Notes under the pieces: model-generated
Database searches by the model: none
What the model was told of the DNA's origin: nothing
What the model saw: the letters and a program-made list of their open reading frames with translations, nothing else
Source: Sulfuritalea sp.
GTDB lineage: Bacteria; Pseudomonadota; Gammaproteobacteria; Burkholderiales; Rhodocyclaceae
Reading direction: 5' to 3'
Assembly: GCA_023229545.1 (NCBI GenBank)
Contig: JALNZB010000057.1
Location: 1 to 7,134 of the forward strand
DNA: 7,134 nt
Part shown: piece by piece, positions 1 to 6,533 of the stretch
Layout: each line of letters opens with the position of its first letter
Numbering within the stretch: the first letter of the stretch is position 1
Program-made: the position numbers and the translations under genes

Positions 1-42
1 TCAAAAAAAAGCACCGAAAACCCCTTAAAGAGGAATGACGGT
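1..42 (-). terminator. Weak terminator-like structure after the FkbH-like gene
   Basis: The minus strand ends in a run of eight T (3-10). Before it, two short stems can form around the stop codon: ACCG/CGGT (39-42 with 13-16) outside and CCTC/GGGG (30-33 with 21-24, one G-T pair) inside, separated by an internal loop. The stem is weak and overlaps the end of the gene, so the call is tentative; the window edge hides whether another gene follows. Confidence 0.3.
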
Positions 43-1782
43 TACGTACGGATCGAGTGCCCGAATTCCATCGATCTCCGCTTCAAAAGCTTCCTCTGAA
101 ATTTTCGAGAAACCAACCTCACCAAGGAAACCCGCTGCGACCGCATTTTTTGCCGTAGGCAGGAAAGATGCGCGAATACGCTCAATGCCTCTCTCGCGTG
201 CAATTTCAGCTATTGCAGCCTTAAATGCATGCTCTACCCCGCGACCCAACGCTCGGCAGCTTAATAGAAAGCTGTCCAACTCCCATGTCTTTCCTATTGT
301 TTTTAAAACTGCCACGCCAACAATGCCATAGCTCCCGAAGCGGTCCTCAAGATCAAGGGCGAGTACAGTGGTTTCATGCTCAACCAATAGTGCTGATACT
401 TCAGTCTCGCTGCGCCGCCGCGTAGTGAGGTTAAATTGATTGGTCTTGTTGATCAGCTGAGCCACTCGCCCGACGTGTGCGGGGCGCACGGGTCCGATTT
501 TCAGAGTCAATTGCAGGGACTGCCGAAACTCTTCGGGGGATGTAGCTACGCGCATCGCTTCACGATTCTTCTCTGCCCTAAAAGAATGCCCCCGCGCACG
601 ATCTTCATCCGTCACTCGCAATTGATCAAAATATTTGTTGTTCAATAATAGGAGCGGCAATTCAGCGGGATCCGCTGGCGCCAGCAGACAGGTAACCTCT
701 GGCATGCGGCTTCGAATCTTTTCTATCTCGATCGGACTGTCATCAACAAACACGATTGAATCGATACCGATATTGAGCTGACGCGCGATTTCGGCGATTC
801 CGTCGGCTTTCTCGGTCCATCCAATTTGCGCAACCGAGATTTGATCACGTGACAGTGCCATGCCGTCATGTTCATCAAATACACGCCACACATCGGCGGG
901 ATTATTCTTGGATGCCAGGGCAACAAAAACGCCCCCCGCGGCCAGGATCGCTGCTTGGCGCTGGAAGTCCCGGAAGGCGCTGCCAGGAAAGTCATCGCCC
1001 AAGGCGATCCCCTCGATACCATCCTCACCCACAACTCCGCCCCAGATTGTGTTGTCACAATCTAAGACCAGACACTTCTTCCGAGCGCCTCGCGAAGCCT
1101 CGAGCAAACGGCTCGCTCGCTCAGCAATACGCCACCAAAATTGCTCCGTATAGGGTTGGCGGTAAAGGTACCACTTGCGCCAGTCGATCGCTCGCTCTAG
1201 GCCAAAGTGGTTAATGAGTGTGTTGAAGTCAAAGCGCAACAAGCCATTGGCGTTGATTGCTTCCTCCACGCAACGCACCACTGCAGTATGGCAGCCGACC
1301 AGCGCAGGCCCGAGAGCCAAACTGGTACTGTCAAGGCCAGGGGCGTAGGGTACCGGCGGGATCGCCAACAATGTTGGAATGCCTGTCACGCGTTGCATTT
1401 CGGCAGCTGCTTGAGCAACGCCAGAAGCAGCATTGACGACATCCTGGACGCGATCATGGCGCCCCTCGACTAAATCATGCAGCGCCGATGGAGCAATATC
1501 CTCAATTCGCCAGAGTACCAAAGCCACATCAACCTCGTCATTGAATGCTGCCAGAGGATTCATGCAAGACTGAACGATTTGGTTATAGGGCGCAAAATGA
1601 ACAGTCCGGCAACCCAAGCCAGAATCAATCAGTTGCGATGCGAGGTAGGGGGCTATCGGCTCTGAAGTAAATGTGGACGCAATACCAATAGCCAGCCCAG
1701 TCAAATCAGCCCGATCACGCTGGCGCAGCTTCCATTTTGCACGTGAGGCCCGTAGATCCTCTGCAGAAGCTGCTATGGTCAT
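25..1782 (-). CDS. FkbH-like HAD-IIIC family protein (glyceryl-carrier-protein synthase type)
   Basis: This 585-residue protein has three parts. Residues about 30-225 resemble the SGNH-like N-terminal domain of FkbH proteins (ASTFTSEP at 35-42, HFAPYNQIVQ at 62-71). Residues about 235-380 are a HAD domain with the aspartate motif DCDNTIWGG (Asp241, Asp243), Ser291-Lys292 in SKNN, and FVDDSP (Asp347, Asp348). The C-terminal part is GNAT-like, with INKTNQFNLTTRR (444-456) and SCRALGRGVE (508-517). Known FkbH family members take 1,3-bisphosphoglycerate, remove phosphate and load the glyceryl group on a carrier protein; all key HAD residues are present, so activity is expected. The adjacent carrier protein, with which it overlaps by ATGA, is the likely acceptor. 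AAGGGGG about 10 bases before the ATG is a plausible ribosome site. Full length and normal for free-standing FkbH proteins. What happens to the glyceryl group afterwards (polysaccharide decoration or natural-product starter unit) cannot be read from this window. Confidence 0.9.
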   Translation of the reverse strand: MTIAASAEDLRASRAKWKLRQRDRADLTGLAIGIASTFTSEPIAPYLASQLIDSGLGCRTVHFAPYNQIVQSCMNPLAAFNDEVDVALVLWRIEDIAPSALHDLVEGRHDRVQDVVNAASGVAQAAAEMQRVTGIPTLLAIPPVPYAPGLDSTSLALGPALVGCHTAVVRCVEEAINANGLLRFDFNTLINHFGLERAIDWRKWYLYRQPYTEQFWWRIAERASRLLEASRGARKKCLVLDCDNTIWGGVVGEDGIEGIALGDDFPGSAFRDFQRQAAILAAGGVFVALASKNNPADVWRVFDEHDGMALSRDQISVAQIGWTEKADGIAEIARQLNIGIDSIVFVDDSPIEIEKIRSRMPEVTCLLAPADPAELPLLLLNNKYFDQLRVTDEDRARGHSFRAEKNREAMRVATSPEEFRQSLQLTLKIGPVRPAHVGRVAQLINKTNQFNLTTRRRSETEVSALLVEHETTVLALDLEDRFGSYGIVGVAVLKTIGKTWELDSFLLSCRALGRGVEHAFKAAIAEIARERGIERIRASFLPTAKNAVAAGFLGEVGFSKISEEAFEAEIDGIRALDPYVTVIPL

Positions 1783-2012
1783 ACCTCGGAAACCCCCTTG
1801 CGCTTCAGCACGTCACGCGCGATGGCAATAGTACGCATGCTCATAATCTCGCGTGTCGACAATGTCACATCGAACCGTTCTTCTATCTCTGATACCAAGT
1901 TCATTGCGGCCAAACTATCCCATTCCGAAATGCTCTCAGGGGAAGAATCCTCCGTAAGCCGATCAGATGTTACGTTTAGGCATTCTGCGAAAAGGGCAAT
2001 TAGCATATCCAT
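1779..2012 (-). CDS. Acyl carrier protein (free-standing, FkbH-associated)
   Basis: This 77-residue phosphopantetheine carrier protein has the attachment serine in the motif WDSLAAMNL (Ser about residue 33), preceded by the acidic loop LTEDSSPESISE and followed by SEIEERFDVTLSTREIMSMRTI, which matches helices II and III of carrier proteins. The serine would be loaded by a phosphopantetheinyl transferase encoded elsewhere. Start choice: the ATG at 2012 gives the usual distance to the serine; a TTG at 2042 would add ten residues of no clear homology, and another ATG lies at 2006. The ribosome binding site is weak (GAAG about 10 bases upstream). The stop overlaps the start of the FkbH-like gene as ATGA, so the two are coupled, and the protein is the expected acceptor of that enzyme's product. 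It is unlikely to be the fatty-acid AcpP, because the surrounding sequence and context differ. GC is lower than in the genes to the right. Confidence 0.9.
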   Translation of the reverse strand: MDMLIALFAECLNVTSDRLTEDSSPESISEWDSLAAMNLVSEIEERFDVTLSTREIMSMRTIAIARDVLKRKGVSEV

Positions 2013-2066
2013 GGCAGGCGCTTCGTCTATCAAAAAGGCCAATAGTATCTTGAACTGGTGACGTCA

Positions 2067-2177
2067 TTATTCTGTGGGGTTGAAACGATCTGCTGCATAA
2101 CCGCTCCCAGCGAAGATATTGATCAACATAACGATAAACACAAATTTTATTTGCGCCGATAGCCGGCACTGCGCCAT
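2067..2177 (-). CDS. Doubtful 36-residue hydrophobic peptide
   Basis: An ATG at 2177 opens a 36-codon frame ending in TAA. Its product has a polar start (MAQCRLSAQIK), about 15 mostly hydrophobic residues (FVFIVMLINIFAGSG) and an AADRF stretch resembling the end of a signal peptide, then stops. I do not recognise it. No good ribosome binding site is seen, and the hydrophobicity may just reflect the AT-rich DNA. Its stop overlaps an ATG in another frame (TAATG), but that second frame runs into the carrier-protein gene and looks like a shadow. It could be a small membrane peptide, a leader peptide, a remnant of a broken gene or chance. Confidence 0.15.
   Translation of the reverse strand: MAQCRLSAQIKFVFIVMLINIFAGSGYAADRFNPTE
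2153..2169 (-). terminator. Hairpin 27 bases after the ligE stop, possible terminator
   Basis: On the minus strand GTGCCG and CGGCGC pair as a 6-bp stem (one G-T pair) around a 5-base loop. It is followed by an A/T-rich stretch rather than a clean T-run, so intrinsic termination is uncertain. Its place just after the last gene of the GDP-fucose block fits an operon end or a partial attenuator before the carrier-protein pair. Confidence 0.3.
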
Positions 2178-2196
2178 AGTTTTCAGCCACCCGACA

Positions 2197-3072
2197 TCAA
2201 AGCCTGTCACGCACCCTTAGATACCTCGGGAACCGCGGCATTCCGTTTTGCGTAAGCTCACGATACCGATAGGTAACGAGCGTACCGACCGGCGGCGGGT
2301 TGCGGCGCAAGGCGTCGGTCAGGCCGCTGCCCAGGGCAAAGCGACGGCCGTCAGGCAGTTCCATGCGCAGCGCGCCGAGCATCCCAGCGTATTTGCCCTT
2401 GCCGGGCAGATGGGCGACCACACTGGCTTCGGCGTCGAGCCATGGAGTAACCTTGAGCAACACGCTGGTGCGACCGGTCTCATAGGTGGCATCGTCGCGG
2501 TGAAGCATGAGGCCTTCGCCGCCGTTGCGAACAATGTCGCGCAGCATTTTCTGCAACGCAGCAGCATCGGACAGGCGAAATTGGGGAACGGCCTGCAACC
2601 AGGGTAGATTCGCAGCGGCGGTGATGATCTTGATCTGTTCGACACGGTCGCTAAAGCTGCCAGCGGCATTCGGCAATTCGAAAATCATGTAGCGCACGCG
2701 CCGCCATTCGGTGTCGTCGGGCGTTTGGTGGCGAACGATGGACGAGAGTTGGTCGAAACTGCCGCGTCCGAGCCAGAGCTCGCCATCCAGTGGCTGCCTG
2801 GGCAAGCCATCGAGAAACCACTTGGGCGCGGGAACCAGATTGCCACTGCGAAACTGCAGGACCTTGCCATCCCAGCTGGCACGCACGCCGTCAAGTTTTT
2901 CGCTGACCCAGTAGCGCGAGACATCGACATCGCCGCGATAGTGCTCGGCCAGCAGCAGGGCCGGAGGTTCGGCCGCCAGCGTCGGCGTGGATCCTGCGAG
3001 GGCAAGCAGGGCGCAGAATAGGCCAAGGGCAGACCGTAGCGAATTGCCCGACCAAAGCCAGTCAGTCCGCAT
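2197..3072 (-). CDS. ligE: Periplasmic minimal ATP-dependent DNA ligase (LigE type) with signal peptide
   Basis: This 291-residue protein seals nicks in duplex DNA through an adenylated lysine. It has only the nucleotidyltransferase core and an OB fold, as in LigE. Motif I is KLDG with nucleophile Lys59, then RSGN at 75-78, motif III LDGELWLG at 95-102 (Glu98), motif IIIa YMIFELP at 128-134, motif IV GEGLML at 185-190 and motif V LLKVTPW at 205-211. GKGKYAGMLGALR and PRFPRYLRVR are typical of the C-terminal half. The N-terminus, with Arg13 before a hydrophobic run (SALGLFCALLALAG) and an AxA-like TLAAEP, looks like a Sec signal peptide cleaved near residues 33-35, as known for LigE. The start at 3072 gives this signal; the frame is open further upstream but there it only shadows fcl. 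The 11-base overlap with fcl makes ligE the last gene of the sugar operon, although its function is unrelated. Motif V has Thr209 where the second lysine is normal. Confidence 0.92.
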   Translation of the reverse strand: MRTDWLWSGNSLRSALGLFCALLALAGSTPTLAAEPPALLLAEHYRGDVDVSRYWVSEKLDGVRASWDGKVLQFRSGNLVPAPKWFLDGLPRQPLDGELWLGRGSFDQLSSIVRHQTPDDTEWRRVRYMIFELPNAAGSFSDRVEQIKIITAAANLPWLQAVPQFRLSDAAALQKMLRDIVRNGGEGLMLHRDDATYETGRTSVLLKVTPWLDAEASVVAHLPGKGKYAGMLGALRMELPDGRRFALGSGLTDALRRNPPPVGTLVTYRYRELTQNGMPRFPRYLRVRDRL

Positions 3073-3997
3073 GTCGCGCCAGAAAATCCTGATAGGCCAG
3101 GGCGATGCCTTCGCGCAGCGGCGTACTCGCCTGCCAGCCGATTTCACGCACACGGCCGACGTCGAGCAATTTGCGCGGCGTGCCATCCGGCTTGCTGCTG
3201 TCGAACACGATGTGTCCCGAAAAACCGATGACCGACATGACCGTCTCGGCCAGTTCGCGAATGGTGACGTCCGTGCCGGTACCGATGTTGAAGAAACCTT
3301 CGATGACGCCCTGCTCCATGAGGAAGACGCAGGCATCTGCCAGATCATCGACATAAAGAAATTCCCGCCTGGGTTTGCCGCTGCCCCACACCACCAACTC
3401 GCTATCGCCGCGCTGCTTCGCTTCGTGCGCCTTGCGAATCAGCGCGGGCAGCACGTGGCTGGTGACTAGGTCGTAGTTGTCGTTGGAGCCGTATAGATTT
3501 GTCGGCATGGCCGAGAAATACTGCGTGCCGTGCTGGCGGTTGTAGTTTTCGCAGAGCTTGATTCCGGCGATCTTGGCGATCGCATACGGCTCGTTGGTCT
3601 GCTCCAGCGGCCCGGTAAGAAGGTACTCCTCCTTGATCGGTTGCGGGCAGTCGCGCGGATAAATGCAGCTTGACCCGAGAAAGCACAAACGCTCAACACC
3701 GGCGAGCCGGGCGCCCTCGATCAGGTTGGCTTCCACCATCAGGTTCTGGTAAATGAAATCGGCGCGGAAGCTGTTGTTGGCGTAAATTCCGCCCACGATG
3801 GCCGCCGCAATGAAAATGAAGTCCGGCTTTTCCTGCGCCAGAAAGGCATGCGTCGCGGCCTGATTCAGCAAGTCCAGCTGCGCATGGGATCGAGTGAGGA
3901 TGTTGCTGTAGCCCGCCTGCTGCAAACGGCGAACCAGCGCCGAACCGACCATGCCGCGGTGGCCGGCGACGTATATCTTTGCAGTGCGATCCATCAT
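3062..3997 (-). CDS. fcl: GDP-L-fucose synthase (GDP-4-keto-6-deoxymannose 3,5-epimerase/4-reductase)
   Basis: Fcl epimerises the Gmd product at C3 and C5 and reduces C4 with NADPH to give GDP-L-fucose in the cytoplasm. The protein has 311 residues. The dinucleotide motif GHRGMVG is at 12-18 and IAAAIVGGIYANN at 63-75. The catalytic Ser109 and Cys111 lie in GSSCIYP, with Tyr138 and Lys142 (YAIAK) and His181 (TSHVLPAL). These match Ser107, Cys109, Tyr136, Lys140 and His179 of E. coli Fcl with a constant shift of two. GSGKPRREFLYVDDLADA (206-223) is another family block. Two adjacent ATGs are possible starts: 3997 (ATGA overlap with the gmd stop) and 3994 (TGATG overlap); the first is given, but the choice is not settled. 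The gene overlaps ligE by 11 bases at its 3' end. The symbol wcaG is also used. Confidence 0.96.
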   Translation of the reverse strand: MMDRTAKIYVAGHRGMVGSALVRRLQQAGYSNILTRSHAQLDLLNQAATHAFLAQEKPDFIFIAAAIVGGIYANNSFRADFIYQNLMVEANLIEGARLAGVERLCFLGSSCIYPRDCPQPIKEEYLLTGPLEQTNEPYAIAKIAGIKLCENYNRQHGTQYFSAMPTNLYGSNDNYDLVTSHVLPALIRKAHEAKQRGDSELVVWGSGKPRREFLYVDDLADACVFLMEQGVIEGFFNIGTGTDVTIRELAETVMSVIGFSGHIVFDSSKPDGTPRKLLDVGRVREIGWQASTPLREGIALAYQDFLARHAD

Positions 3998-5082
3998 TCG
4001 TGACGATCCATGGTCTTGTAGCCATGCTTCTTGATCAGCTCGTCGCGTTCTGCGGCCTTGAGATCCTCGCGCACCATTTCGGCGACGAGTTCGGCGAAGC
4101 TTGTCCTGGGTGTCCATCCCAGCTTTTCACGTGCCTTGGTTGCATCACCGAGCAGGGTTTCGACTTCGGTCGGCCGGAAGTAGCGCGGATCGACCTGGAC
4201 AATGCAATTGCCCTGCGCGTCGTAGCCTTTTTCGTCCACACCCGTGCCGCGCCAATCCACCGTGATACCGATCTCCGCGCCGGCGGCATTGACGAAATCG
4301 CGCACGCTGTACTGCACCCCGGTGGCGATGACGAAATCCTCGGGCTGTTCCTGCTGCAGCATCAGCCACTGCATTTCGATGTAGTCGCGGGCATGGCCCC
4401 AGTCGCGCTTGGAATCCAGGTTGCCGAGAAACAAACAGTCCTGCAGGCCGAGCTTAATGCGTGCCAGCGCGCGGGTGATCTTGCGCGTGACGAAGGTCTC
4501 GCCCCGAATCGGGGACTCGTGGTTGAACAGGATGCCGTTGCAGGCATATATACCATAGGCCTCGCGGTAATTCACCGTGATCCAGTAAGCGTAGAGTTTG
4601 GCCACCGCGTAGGGGCTGCGCGGATAGAAGGGCGTGGTTTCCTTCTGCGGGGTTTCCTGAACCAGACCAAAAAGCTCGGAAGTACTGGCCTGATAGAAGC
4701 GGGTCTTTTTCTCCATGCCGAGAATTCGCATCGCCTCGAGAATGCGCAGGGCGCCCAGCGCATCCGAGTTCGCAGTGTACTCGGGCTCCTCGAAGCTCAC
4801 GGCGACATGGCTTTGCGCCGCGAGGTTATAGATCTCGTCTGGTTGGACCTGCTGAATGATGCGTACCAGACTGGAGCTGTCGGTCATGTCACCGTGATGC
4901 AGCGCGAAACGGCGATTGGCGACATGGGGGTCCTGGTACAGGTGATCGATGCGATCGGTATTGAACAGCGAGGTGCGACGCTTGATGCCGTGCACCTCGT
5001 AGCCCTTGTCGAGCAGAAACTCGGCGAGGTAGGCGCCGTCCTGGCCGGTAACACCGGTAATCAAAGCGATTTTCTTGGTCAT
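3994..5082 (-). CDS. gmd: GDP-mannose 4,6-dehydratase
   Basis: Gmd converts GDP-D-mannose to GDP-4-keto-6-deoxy-D-mannose, the first committed step to GDP-L-fucose (also to GDP-rhamnose and GDP-perosamine). The 362-residue length is normal. The NADP-binding Rossmann motif GVTGQDG is at residues 10-16, followed by KRRTSLFNTDRIDHLY at 34-49. The catalytic set is Thr134 and Glu136 (in STSELFG) with Tyr158 and Lys162 (YAVAK), equivalent to Thr132, Glu134 and Tyr156 of the E. coli enzyme. NHESPIRGETFVTRKI (187-202) and KRDWGHARDYIEMQW (225-239) are family hallmarks, and VDPRYFRPTEVETLLGD lies near 297-313. The start ATG overlaps the manC stop as ATGA, and the gene ends in an ATGA/TGATG overlap with fcl. 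With fcl directly downstream, GDP-L-fucose is the expected product of the pathway. Confidence 0.97.
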   Translation of the reverse strand: MTKKIALITGVTGQDGAYLAEFLLDKGYEVHGIKRRTSLFNTDRIDHLYQDPHVANRRFALHHGDMTDSSSLVRIIQQVQPDEIYNLAAQSHVAVSFEEPEYTANSDALGALRILEAMRILGMEKKTRFYQASTSELFGLVQETPQKETTPFYPRSPYAVAKLYAYWITVNYREAYGIYACNGILFNHESPIRGETFVTRKITRALARIKLGLQDCLFLGNLDSKRDWGHARDYIEMQWLMLQQEQPEDFVIATGVQYSVRDFVNAAGAEIGITVDWRGTGVDEKGYDAQGNCIVQVDPRYFRPTEVETLLGDATKAREKLGWTPRTSFAELVAEMVREDLKAAERDELIKKHGYKTMDRHE

Positions 5083-6533
5083 TGTTTGCGTCCGTAGTTG
5101 TCTTCAAAGCGCACGATATCGTCTTCGCCCAAGTAGCTTCCGGACTGGACTTCAATAATTTCGAGCGGAATCTGCCCGGGGTTTTCCAGTCGATGTGTAA
5201 CTCCCAGCGGGATGTAGGTCGACTGGTTCTCGCCGAGCAGGATGACTTCATCGCCGCGGGTCACCTTGGCGGTACCGCGTACCACCACCCAGTGCTCGGC
5301 GCGATGGTGGTGCATTTGCAGCGAAAGCGTGGCGCCGGGTCGCACCACGATGCGCTTGACCTGGAAGCGCGCGCCGTTGTCGATGCTGTCGTACCAGCCC
5401 CAGGGTCGATGCACCTTGCGATGCAGGTCGGCCTCGCTGCGCCCGGCCGCCTTGAGGCGGCTGACGATGGTCTTGACCTCCTGGGTGCGGGCCTTGGGCG
5501 CGATCAGTACCGCGTCGGCGGTTTCGATGACGACCATGTCCTCGCAACCGATGCAGGCGACGAGACCATGCTCGGCGATGACCAGATTGCCGTGCGAATC
5601 CTCCATCCAGACGTCGCCCTTGACGGCGTTGTTGTCGGTATCGCGATCGATCGCCTGCCACAGTGCGTCCCAGGCGCCGACGTCCGACCAGCCGACATCG
5701 AGCGGAACGACGCGGGCCGGAATGCCCAGGTCCAAAGCGGAGGGGAGCTTCTCCATGACCGCATAGTCGATCGAATCCGCCGGGGACTCGGCAAACGCGG
5801 CGGCATCCAGCCGGACGAAATCGCCATCGTCGCTCGCCCCCTCGACCGCCCTGGTGCAAGCCGCCAGAATCTCCGGAGAGAAATGGCCGATGGCCTTGAG
5901 CCAAACGGAGGCGCGCAGCATGAAGATGCCGCTGTTCCAAAAGTGCCGGCCGCCGGCGACATAGCTCTGAGCCGTCGCCGCGTCGGGCTTCTCGCGGAAG
6001 GCCAGCAGGTCCAGCGGCGCGCGGCGCGCCGTATCCCCAGCACCGACCCCTGCCTCTATATAGCCATAACCGGTCTCGGGACGATCGGGAACGATGCCAA
6101 AGGTCACCACCGCACCTGCCTCTGACGCGGGCAAGCCACTCAGCACCGCGGCCTTGAAGGCTTCGGTATCGCGCACATGATGATCGGCCGGCGTCGTCAG
6201 CAGCACCGGGTCGGCCCCGTTGCGAATAGCGTGCAGCGCGGCAACCGTCAGCGCGGGGGCGGTATTGCGGCCGACCGGTTCAAGCAGCAAAGTCCAGTCC
6301 GCCAGCCCGGGCTGGCGCAATTGCTCCGCGGTGATGAAGCGATACTCCTGATTGCTGACAATGATCGGCGTCCCCAACGGCAGGCCTTCCAGACGCCGCA
6401 AGGTGTTCTGCAACAAGCTCTCGCCGCCAAGCAGGGGCTGCAATTGCTTCGGATGCTTCTCGCGCGAGACCGGCCACAGACGCGTGCCTGAACCGCCGCT
6501 GAGAACTACCGGCACGAGTTGCGGATCAGACAT
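5079..6533 (-). CDS. manC: Mannose-1-phosphate guanylyltransferase / mannose-6-phosphate isomerase (bifunctional, type II)
   Basis: This 484-residue protein makes GDP-mannose from mannose-1-phosphate and GTP; its C-terminal cupin isomerises fructose-6-phosphate and mannose-6-phosphate. The nucleotidyltransferase domain begins with the pyrophosphorylase signature at residues 13-30 (GGSGTRLWPVSREKHPKQ; the family more often has FPKQ). It continues with FREKPD at 179-184, WNSGIF at 199-204 and VGWSDVGAWDAL at 280-291. The isomerase domain shows HRPWGWY at 375-381, the metal-site block QMHHHRAEHW at 406-415, GVTHRLEN at 444-451 and the usual FEDNYGR end. The frame is open 41 codons further upstream, but the ATG at 6533 is preferred: an AGGAG lies 8 bases upstream and the family begins just before the signature. 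The gene overlaps the upstream epimerase by 8 bases and gmd by 4 (ATGA). It feeds Gmd directly. The symbols cpsB, algA and xanB are used for the same family. Confidence 0.96.
   Translation of the reverse strand: MSDPQLVPVVLSGGSGTRLWPVSREKHPKQLQPLLGGESLLQNTLRRLEGLPLGTPIIVSNQEYRFITAEQLRQPGLADWTLLLEPVGRNTAPALTVAALHAIRNGADPVLLTTPADHHVRDTEAFKAAVLSGLPASEAGAVVTFGIVPDRPETGYGYIEAGVGAGDTARRAPLDLLAFREKPDAATAQSYVAGGRHFWNSGIFMLRASVWLKAIGHFSPEILAACTRAVEGASDDGDFVRLDAAAFAESPADSIDYAVMEKLPSALDLGIPARVVPLDVGWSDVGAWDALWQAIDRDTDNNAVKGDVWMEDSHGNLVIAEHGLVACIGCEDMVVIETADAVLIAPKARTQEVKTIVSRLKAAGRSEADLHRKVHRPWGWYDSIDNGARFQVKRIVVRPGATLSLQMHHHRAEHWVVVRGTAKVTRGDEVILLGENQSTYIPLGVTHRLENPGQIPLEIIEVQSGSYLGEDDIVRFEDNYGRKQ

Larger units (their letters stand above)
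2013..2196. other. Intergenic gap between ligE and the carrier-protein gene
   Basis: This 184-base gap is the only real break in the gene chain. It contains the hairpin at 2153-2169, an AT-rich centre (about 2116-2152), an imperfect palindrome at 2116-2129 and a short open frame at 2067-2177. An own promoter for the two downstream genes would have to lie here, but no pair of boxes is convincing. It also separates the GC-rich right-hand genes from the left-hand pair, which has clearly lower GC. Confidence 0.6.

Noticed and set aside
2119..2126. FNR/CRP-like site in the gap
   Set aside because: TTGATCAA has the half-sites TTGAT and ATCAA fused without the four-base spacer that FNR sites need.
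2111..2147. Sigma-70 promoter for the carrier-protein/FkbH pair (TTGTGT, 18 bases, ATATCT on the minus strand)
   Set aside because: Both boxes match the consensus poorly and the spacer is long; AT-rich DNA gives such matches by chance.
1963..2190. 75-codon minus-strand frame from a GTG after ligE
   Set aside because: About 50 bases of it, plus its whole C-terminus, overlap the carrier-protein gene in another frame; the product looks random and basic, so it is probably a shadow.
2997..3354. N-terminal extension of ligE into fcl
   Set aside because: The frame stays open upstream of 3072, but the extra residues are Arg/Ser-rich shadow of fcl and would bury the signal peptide.
3979..5097. Long plus-strand open frame of 372 codons opposite gmd
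   Set aside because: It is antisense to a fully recognisable gmd with intact catalytic residues; the product shows no recognisable domain, and long antisense frames are common in GC-rich genes.
5082..6125. Plus-strand open frame of 347 codons opposite manC
   Set aside because: Shadow of manC; its product has no recognisable motif and no ribosome binding site was evident.
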